NCBI GenBank assembly: GCA_041687095.1
Contig: JAWLCQ010000165.1
Location: forward strand, 1 to 10,412
Source of the DNA: JAWLCQ01 sp041687095
GTDB lineage: Bacteria > Planctomycetota > Phycisphaerae > SM23-33
Length of the DNA: 10,412 nucleotides
Reading direction: 5' to 3'
The notes below the pieces were generated by a model. It was not told where the DNA came from and did no database searches. It saw only the letters and a program-made list of their open reading frames with translations. The translations under genes were made by a program, and so were the position numbers. Positions 6,495-10,412 of the stretch are shown piece by piece; position 1 is the stretch's first letter, and each line of letters begins with the position of its first letter.

Positions 6495-7568
6495 ATGATC
6501 TCGAAGTTCCTCGTCAGCCGCGACGACAACATCTACCAGGCCTTCCCCGACGTCGCCCTCACCCTCTCGGGCTCGCGCCTCGTCTGCGTCTTCGCCGAGT
6601 GCACCCACCACGGCGACCGCAGCTACACGCGGATCATGTACACCACCAGCACCGACCGCGGCCGCTCGTGGGCCCCCAAGCAGCCGCTCAGCGAACCGCT
6701 GCGGGGCGACCCGAACGAGAACCCCTGGTGGAACTGCCCGCGCATCAGCACGCTGGACGACGGGCGGCTGGTGGCGGTCTGCGACCGCAACACCGGGCGC
6801 GACTCCGCCGCCCGCAAGACCGAGAACCTCCTGTGGTTCAGCAGCGACGAGGGCGACACGTGGGACGGCCCGCACGCCACGCCGGTGCAGGGAATCGTCC
6901 CCGACCAGCTCGTCGAACTCCGCCGCGCCCCCCACGCCGGGCGGTGGGTCCTGTCGGCGCACCGGGTGGTGGAGAGCGAAGGGGGGAAGCTCTGGCAGGA
7001 GCAGTGCTGGACGAGCGACGACCGCGGCAGGACGTGGACGGGTCCGCACACCATCGCCGCCGTCGAGGGCCTCAAGCTGTGCGAGGGCAGCGTGGTGGAA
7101 CTGCCCGACGGGGAGTTGGCGTGCTTCCTCCGCGAGAACAGCGGGCAGGGGTACGACGCGTACAAGTGCCTCAGCACCGACGGGGGGCACACGTGGTCCG
7201 CCCCCGTCCGCTTCCCCCTCCCCGCCTGCCACCGCCCCGTCGCCGGGATGCTGCGGAGCGGGAAGGTGCTCATCACCCACCGCTACATGCAGGGCGGGAA
7301 GGGCTGGGTGGGGTACTGGACGCAGAACACCTTCGCGGGGCTCACGGACATCGAGAGCTGCCTCGCCCCCGACCGCAACAGCGCCCACACCCGCATCCTG
7401 CCGCTGGACTTCGACCGCTCGCCGCACTCGGACACCGGGTACACCGGATGGGTGCAGTTCGACGACGGGGAGATCTACGTCGTCAACTACATCCTCGACG
7501 ACGCCCCCAAGGGCCAGATCCGCGGGTACTCGCTGAAGGAGAGCGACTTCCTGTTCGGGACGGCGTGA
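6495..7568 (+). CDS. Sialidase-fold protein with four Asp boxes
   Basis: A 357-residue beta-propeller protein. Four Asp-box motifs (S/T-x-D-x-G-x-x-W type) are seen: STDRGRSW (52-59), SSDEGDTW (116-123), TSDDRGRTW (173-181, one residue longer) and STDGGHTW (227-234). They are typical of the six-bladed sialidase/BNR fold. A CPRISTLDDGRLVAV strand (81-95) lies where such proteins carry substrate-binding Arg residues, and a late YTGWVQFDDGEIYVV strand resembles the nucleophile region. A true exo-alpha-sialidase activity cannot be asserted; many planctomycete homologues are annotated only as sialidase family. There is no signal peptide, so a cytoplasmic role on imported or released sugars is likely. 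AAGGAG (6482-6487) lies 7 nt before this ATG, and the out-of-frame ATG at 6491 is rejected. Confidence 0.88.
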   Translation: MISKFLVSRDDNIYQAFPDVALTLSGSRLVCVFAECTHHGDRSYTRIMYTTSTDRGRSWAPKQPLSEPLRGDPNENPWWNCPRISTLDDGRLVAVCDRNTGRDSAARKTENLLWFSSDEGDTWDGPHATPVQGIVPDQLVELRRAPHAGRWVLSAHRVVESEGGKLWQEQCWTSDDRGRTWTGPHTIAAVEGLKLCEGSVVELPDGELACFLRENSGQGYDAYKCLSTDGGHTWSAPVRFPLPACHRPVAGMLRSGKVLITHRYMQGGKGWVGYWTQNTFAGLTDIESCLAPDRNSAHTRILPLDFDRSPHSDTGYTGWVQFDDGEIYVVNYILDDAPKGQIRGYSLKESDFLFGTA

Positions 7569-7573
7569 CGGAC

Positions 7574-7680
7574 TGATACGCGTTCCACTTGATTCTCGGG
7601 TGGGTGCCGTGGTTTGCGGAGCGCAGCGGAGCAACCACGTCAGACCGACGCTGCCCGAGGATTAACTGGGATGCGTATGA
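7574..7680. repeat. 107-bp imperfect palindrome after the sialidase-like gene
   Basis: Arms 7574-7600 and 7654-7680 pair at 21 of 27 positions (ends TGATACGCG and its counterpart GCGTATGA). Inside, CGTGGTT (7608-7614) pairs with AACCACG (7633-7639). It begins 5 nt after the sialidase stop. A lone related arm is at 1888-1909. Confidence 0.75.
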
Positions 7681-7685
7681 AGGGA

Positions 7686-7777
7686 TCTCACCGCAGAGGT
7701 CGCAGAGAGCGCAGAGGGGGAGGAGTTGCTCCTCCTGTCCTTCTCTCTCTGCGCTCTCTGCGTTCTCCGCGGTGAGA
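7686..7777. repeat. 92-bp CGCAGAG-type palindrome between convergent genes
   Basis: 31-nt arms (7686-7716 and 7747-7777) are complementary except for a few positions; the core is CGCAGAGAGCGCAGAG and its complement. The middle has its own 7-bp hairpin GGAGGAG-TTG-CTCCTCC (7719-7735). Repeats with this CACCGCAGAG...CTCTGCGGTG pattern are known between genes in many bacteria. Together with the preceding palindrome it fills the 229-nt gap between two convergent stops, so it may act as a two-way terminator; there is no T-tract. Confidence 0.8.
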
Positions 7778-7797
7778 CAGCACTCCAGGAACGCGCC

Positions 7798-9126
7798 TCA
7801 CTGCGCGCGCGGGAGATCCCGCAGGATCTCGAAGGCCGGTTCGGCGTTCGCGCGGGCGGAGTCGACCGCCTTTGCCACCTCGACCCCGCCGAGCGCGCGC
7901 GGGGCGACGTTCCGCGCCACGCTCATCGCCCCCGCCACGCCCGCCGCCTCCCCCAGCGCCATGCACGTCTGCTGGATCCGCAGGGACGACTGCGCCACGT
8001 GACTCGCCGAGACGCACCGACCCGCCACCAGCAGCCCATCGACGTCCTTCGCCACCAGGCACCCGTAGCGGATATCGAAGCACTCGCCCCCCGCCGCCCG
8101 CATCGCCCGCCCCTGGTAGGTGGGATCGTCGTACGCGATCCCCTTGCCCTCGTGCTCGGGGGAGTGGATGTCGATCTCCCACGAGCAGCGGGCGATCCCG
8201 TCGGGGTAGCGGGTGAACTCCCACGCGTCGGCGTCGCTCGCCTGCGCCAGCCCATGCACCCGCCGCGATGAGCGGAACCCCAGGTGGGCGGCCGTGTCCA
8301 CGAGGTACGTGTCCTCCAGACCCGGCTGGGTCTTCTTCCACTGGACGGCGTCCCAGATGCGGCGGCGGGCCTCGCGTTCGGCGTCGCTGCAGGACCAGGG
8401 GTCCAGCGGGTCCACGCGGAGCAGGCGGAGCATGCTGAAGCGTTCGGTCATCCTTCGCCCGAACGTCCGCCCAAAGCCCGCGTCGCACCGCCCGGGGACG
8501 GCGCCTGGGGGCACGGGGACGTTGCCCGTCCGCCAGACCTTCCCCACGCCCATCGCCCAGGGTTTTCCCGCGTGCCCGCAGTCGAAGCCCGCCCCCGCAC
8601 CGGCGGCGAGGCAGGCGTCCCCGGTGGCGTCGATGAAGCAGCGGGCGAGGACGGCCCGGCGGCCGGCGCGGGTCTCCAGGACGGCCGCCCGGAGCACACC
8701 GTCCTCCACGATCCCCGCCACGGCGTGGGCGTGGTGGAGGATCTTCGCCCCGGCCTGGCTCACCAGGGCGTCCCAGGCGTACTTGACGAGTTCGGGGTCC
8801 ACGGATCCGACGATCCATTCCCAGGCGTGCTTGGGTTCGCGGGAGAGGTCGCTGATCCCGCCGATCCGCTGCAGTTCCCTCGCCCAGTCGTGCCACACGC
8901 CCTGAAAGTCCCTCCCGTTGGTGCTCAGGATGGGCGAGACGAGCTGCGTGACGGGGGCGCCCCCGAGGTATCCCTCGCGTTCGACGAGGAGCGTGCTCGC
9001 CCCGGTGCGGGCGGCGGCGACGGCGGCGGCGGCCCCGGCGGGCCCGCCCCCGCAGACCACCACGTCAAAGGTCCCCAGCACGGGCAGTTCCCGCGCGGGC
9101 TCGCGAATCATCTCCGGTTGCGTCAT
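7798..9126 (-). CDS. FAD-dependent oxidoreductase (PF12831-like)
   Basis: A 442-residue flavoprotein. The Rossmann FAD-binding motif is GGGPAG at 26-31, preceded by DVVV and followed by E49 at the end of the second strand (TLLVERE). A second FAD motif, CFIDATGDACLAA, lies at 163-175. The C-terminal signature DGLLVAGRCVSASHVAQSSL (363-382), with LGEAAGVAGAMSV after it, is characteristic of the FAD_oxidored family. The reaction is unknown; relatives are common in planctomycete carbohydrate-degradation loci. There is no signal peptide. The start at 9126 is supported by GAAGGA 8 nt upstream. The leader contains a GGCGTT-type hexamer repeat that begins about 22 nt before the ATG. It is convergent with the sialidase-like gene. 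Confidence 0.92.
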   Translation of the reverse strand: MTQPEMIREPARELPVLGTFDVVVCGGGPAGAAAAVAAARTGASTLLVEREGYLGGAPVTQLVSPILSTNGRDFQGVWHDWARELQRIGGISDLSREPKHAWEWIVGSVDPELVKYAWDALVSQAGAKILHHAHAVAGIVEDGVLRAAVLETRAGRRAVLARCFIDATGDACLAAGAGAGFDCGHAGKPWAMGVGKVWRTGNVPVPPGAVPGRCDAGFGRTFGRRMTERFSMLRLLRVDPLDPWSCSDAEREARRRIWDAVQWKKTQPGLEDTYLVDTAAHLGFRSSRRVHGLAQASDADAWEFTRYPDGIARCSWEIDIHSPEHEGKGIAYDDPTYQGRAMRAAGGECFDIRYGCLVAKDVDGLLVAGRCVSASHVAQSSLRIQQTCMALGEAAGVAGAMSVARNVAPRALGGVEVAKAVDSARANAEPAFEILRDLPRAQ

Positions 9127-9147
9127 GGTTGCGTCCTTCTAGCGTCT

Positions 9148-9218
9148 GGCGTCCGTTGGCGTTGGCGTTGGCGTTGGCGTCTCGGCGTTGGCGTTGGCGT
9201 AGGCGTTGGCGTAGGGCG
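9148..9218. repeat. GGCGTT hexamer microsatellite in the FAD-oxidoreductase leader
   Basis: About ten hexamers GGCGTT (with variants GGCGTC, GGCGTA) run through this stretch, with an interruption CTC near 9181. On the gene strand it reads AACGCC repeats ending about 22 nt before the FAD-oxidoreductase start. A 14-bp direct repeat GGCGTCCGTTGGCG occurs at 9148-9161 and again at 9340-9353. Confidence 0.8.
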
Positions 9219-9333
9219 TGCAAGCGTCGTAGCGAAGCGGAGACGCTTGCGCGCGGGATCGAGCCTCCGCACCGGGCAAGCCGCATCCCGCGCGCAGCCG
9301 GCTGCGCTCCGCTCCGCCGCCTGCGCGCCCTAC
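9211..9333. repeat. 123-bp inverted-repeat element
   Basis: It is bounded by GTAGGGCG (9211-9218) and CGCCCTAC (9326-9333). Inside are CAAGCGTC/GACGCTTG (9221-9228 and 9242-9249), GCGCGGGAT/ATCCCGCGC (9251-9259 and 9285-9293) and the 16-bp self-palindrome GCGCAGCCGGCTGCGC (9292-9307). The 14-bp direct repeat GGCGTCCGTTGGCG lies outside it on both sides. It is probably another small palindromic repeat; transposition is not shown. Confidence 0.6.
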
Positions 9334-9392
9334 CGGTGCGGCGTCCGTTGGCGACAGTCTCCCCTGCTCGCCCCGTCCCGTCCAGTCCGAAC

Positions 9393-9445
9393 AGGAAAAG
9401 GGGACTGGCTCCGCCGCTGTTTGGCGGTGCCTGTCCCCTTTTCCT
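9393..9445. repeat. Long hairpin with 23-nt arms
   Basis: Arms 9393-9415 and 9423-9445 pair at 21 of 23 positions (AGGAAAAGGGGAC...GTCCCCTTTTCCT, two T-T mismatches) around a 7-nt loop. The left arm ends GGCTCCGCC. On either strand the outer 3' side carries TTTT within the stem, so termination activity is possible but the structure is a better fit to a dispersed repeat. Confidence 0.8.
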
Positions 9446-9487
9446 GACGATCCACGCGCGAAGAGCCATTCCCCCCAATCCGAAGCG

Positions 9488-9502
9488 ATATCCGTTCACG
9501 GG
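9488..9502 (+). repeat. Degenerate lone end of the GTAACCGTTCAC element
   Basis: ATATCCGTTCACGGG matches 13 of 15 positions of the right terminus of the element in hicB (GTAACCGTTCACGGG). No second end is visible within the neighbouring DNA, so it is a solo end, a decayed copy or chance. Confidence 0.4.
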
Positions 9503-9630
9503 AGTGCGGGCGATGCGCCCCGCGCCGCCTCGACGCACGCGCTCGGGGCGTCGGGACGCCTCCGCGTCATCGCCATGGGAGCCCCCCCCTTTCGCGGCGG
9601 CGATTGCGCGCGGGGCGAGGCTTGCGGCCA

Positions 9631-9660
9631 TCGACATCCGGGGCGGGGGCATGGTATACT
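9631..9660 (+). promoter_or_regulatory. Putative sigma70-type promoter for hicBA
   Basis: TCGACA (9631-9636; 5 of 6 to consensus) and TATACT (9655-9660; 5 of 6) are 18 nt apart. Transcription would start near 9667, giving a leader of about 45 nt before the hicB ATG. The rest of 9446-9630 shows no feature I can support apart from the degenerate end at 9488. Confidence 0.5.
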
Positions 9661-9711
9661 TCGGGAGGGTACGGGGCGCGATCCGCACCGATACCTCTGA
9701 AGGTGAACGCC

Positions 9712-9960
9712 ATGACCCTCAAGGTGATCCTGATCGAATCGGAAGACGGCTACGCCGCCAGTTGCCCCGTTCTCCGCGGCTGCCACTCCCAGGGGCGGAC
9801 CCAGGAGGAGGCCTTGGAGAACATCCGCATCGCCATCCGCGAATGGCTCGACGCGGAGGCCGACGAGCACGCCCAACTCAACATCATCGAGATGGGTAAC
9901 TGTTCACGGGGTGCCACCCTCAAGCGGCGTTGTTTGCCGCTTGGGGGTGCTTCGGTCTGA
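9712..9960 (+). CDS. hicB: HicB-type antitoxin with its C-terminus replaced by a repeat insertion
   Basis: The N-terminal 60 residues are a typical short HicB antitoxin fold: MTLKVILIESEDGYAASCP, then LRGCHSQGRT and EEALENIRIAIREWLD. The family forms a complex with the HicA mRNA interferase and blocks it. The ATG at 9712 follows GAAGGTG (9699-9705). From residue 61 the frame enters a 143-bp palindromic element and ends inside it after 22 foreign residues (GNCSRGATLKRR...), giving 82 residues. Removing the element and one 8-bp target copy gives a 65-residue HicB ending IIEIEVTV or IIEMEVTV, with TGA at 10058-10060. That is the expected length and a usual acidic/valine C-terminus. Whether the altered protein still binds toxin is unknown; the fold core is intact but the last strand is lost. 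Confidence 0.88.
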   Translation: MTLKVILIESEDGYAASCPVLRGCHSQGRTQEEALENIRIAIREWLDAEADEHAQLNIIEMGNCSRGATLKRRCLPLGGASV

Positions 9961-10038
9961 CAGGCTCAACACCCCCAAGCCGCAAACAGCATGCGGCTTG
10001 AGGGTGGCACCCGTTCCCAGCGTCCCGTGAACGGTTAC
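9896..10038. mobile_element. 143-bp palindromic element with IS66-like ends inserted in hicB
   Basis: The ends are inverted repeats: GTAACTGTTCACGGG (9896-9910) versus the complement of the right end, GTAACCGTTCACGGG (14 of 15). Flanking octamers are CGAGATGG (9888-9895) and TGAGATCG (10039-10046), identical at 6 of 8 with GAGAT shared. GTAA ends and 8-bp target copies fit IS66-type transposition. The interior is two inverted hairpins: CACCCTCAAGCGGC with GCCGCTTGGGGGTG, and CACCCCCAAGCCGC with GCGGCTTGAGGGTG. A 17-bp perfect inverted repeat (9909-9925 and 9996-10012) joins the halves. There is no coding capacity. It shares its ends, but not its interior, with the element at 1256-1684. Confidence 0.8.
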
Positions 10039-10063
10039 TGAGATCGAAGTGACCGTCTGACCC

Positions 10064-10275
10064 CTGCCGAAGATACCGGGAGTCAGCTCGGTTCAGGCCG
10101 TGCGAGCACTAGGGAAAGCGGGGTTTGTCGTACTCCGCGAGGGCAAACCCACCATCATGTCCAACGGGATCGTTCGCCTGACCCTCCCCCGTGCCAACCC
10201 GATCAACCCTACACGATGGGATCCATCGCCGCCGACGCCGGCCTAACGCCCTTGGAGTTCAAGGACCTGCTGTGA
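10064..10275 (+). pseudogene. hicA: Decayed HicA toxin
   Basis: Read with one base restored near 10209, this gives a 70-residue HicA: PKIPGVSSVQAVRALGKAGF, then MSNGIVRLTLPRANPINPYT and MGSIAADAGLTPLEFKDLL, with the stop at 10273-10275. HicA is a double-stranded-RNA-binding-fold mRNA interferase. Three lesions are visible. The start is CTG (10064-10066) with no alternative start before a GTG at 10100. The position that holds the catalytic His in relatives (GKH-I-V-M) reads GKPTIM. A 1-nt deletion within AACCCTACACG (about 10205-10215) shifts the frame to an early TAA (10244-10246). It follows the ancestral hicB stop by 3 nt, the order hicB-hicA. A sequencing error could explain the frameshift alone, but not all three changes. 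Confidence 0.82.
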
Positions 10276-10328
10276 CCCGGGCGCGCCGGCACGGGACGTT
10301 GAAGCGCGTGCGACGGGGGTCTCCTGAC

Positions 10329-10349
10329 CTCGTTGTTCTACACATCTCG
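10329..10349 (+). repeat. 21-bp exact repeat, copy 2
   Basis: Identical over 21 bp to 4645-4665. The surrounding bases differ between the two copies, so the conserved unit is short. Nothing else is supported in 10276-10412 beyond GC-rich sequence. Confidence 0.7.
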
Positions 10350-10412
10350 ACGGACCGATCCTTGCGGGAGGGTCCCCGGGCTCGCGGCGGCATGTGGAGT
10401 GCGGCGGTTCAC

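Noticed and set aside
9703..9714. GTGAACGCCATG as another GTGAACGGTTAC end
   Set aside because: Only the first seven bases agree and they belong to the hicB ribosome-binding region.
9129..9899. 256-codon plus-strand frame across the microsatellite into hicB
   Set aside because: Out of frame with HicB and composed of repeats; the real gene starts at 9712 with a ribosome-binding site.
10392..10412. Possible start of a further gene (ATG at 10392)
   Set aside because: Only seven codons are visible and there is no ribosome-binding site at a suitable distance.

Overview
This is a GC-rich bacterial window with seven genes I consider real, plus a damaged hicBA toxin-antitoxin locus at the right end. 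By type it suggests a planctomycete-like chromosome (Planctomycetota; Lentisphaerota or Armatimonadota are less likely alternatives). The reasons are an MJ0042-type zinc-ribbon protein of unknown function, a sialidase-fold / FAD-oxidoreductase / DUF1961-like cluster, and gaps packed with short dyad-symmetric repeats. The placement is inference: there is no rRNA or other phylogenetic marker.

Layout: 1-267 holds a cluster of four hairpins. At 268-1127 a small zinc-ribbon membrane protein overlaps a GNAT acetyltransferase by 4 bp. 1128-2061 has no gene; it contains a 429-bp element with IS66-like ends, perfect 8-bp direct repeats at its borders and four repetitive hairpins inside, inserted into an older AAATCCGAA-type repeat. 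At 2062-3177 is alanine dehydrogenase (ald). At 3457-4614 is a zinc-ribbon protein with a good sigma70-type promoter and a leader of about 218 nt. 4615-5075 is a gene-free array of hairpin repeats. From 5076 to 9126 come three probable carbohydrate-related genes: a DUF1961-like two-domain lectin/glucanase-fold protein (minus strand), a divergent four-Asp-box sialidase-like protein (plus), and a convergent FAD-dependent oxidoreductase (minus). Two large palindromes fill the gap between the last two. 9127-9711 has no gene; it holds a GGCGTT microsatellite, an inverted-repeat element, a long hairpin and a promoter for hicB.

The most informative part is 9712-10275. The antitoxin gene hicB has been hit near its 3' end by a 143-bp palindromic element whose termini match those of the 429-bp element at 1256-1684. 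Removing the element and one 8-bp target copy on paper restores an in-frame HicB ending in IEVTV or MEVTV, with the original stop 3 nt before hicA. The adjoining hicA has a CTG in place of its start, a proline where the family has its catalytic histidine, and a 1-nt deletion. It looks like a toxin that decayed once its antitoxin gene was altered, although the order of events is inferred.

Taken together, the window shows several families of dyad-symmetric elements, most of them arranged as inverted pairs, occupying a large part of the intergenic DNA. At least one family (GTAACCGTTCAC ends) has left clear footprints of transposition. The genes themselves are mostly housekeeping or catabolic and do not form one operon.
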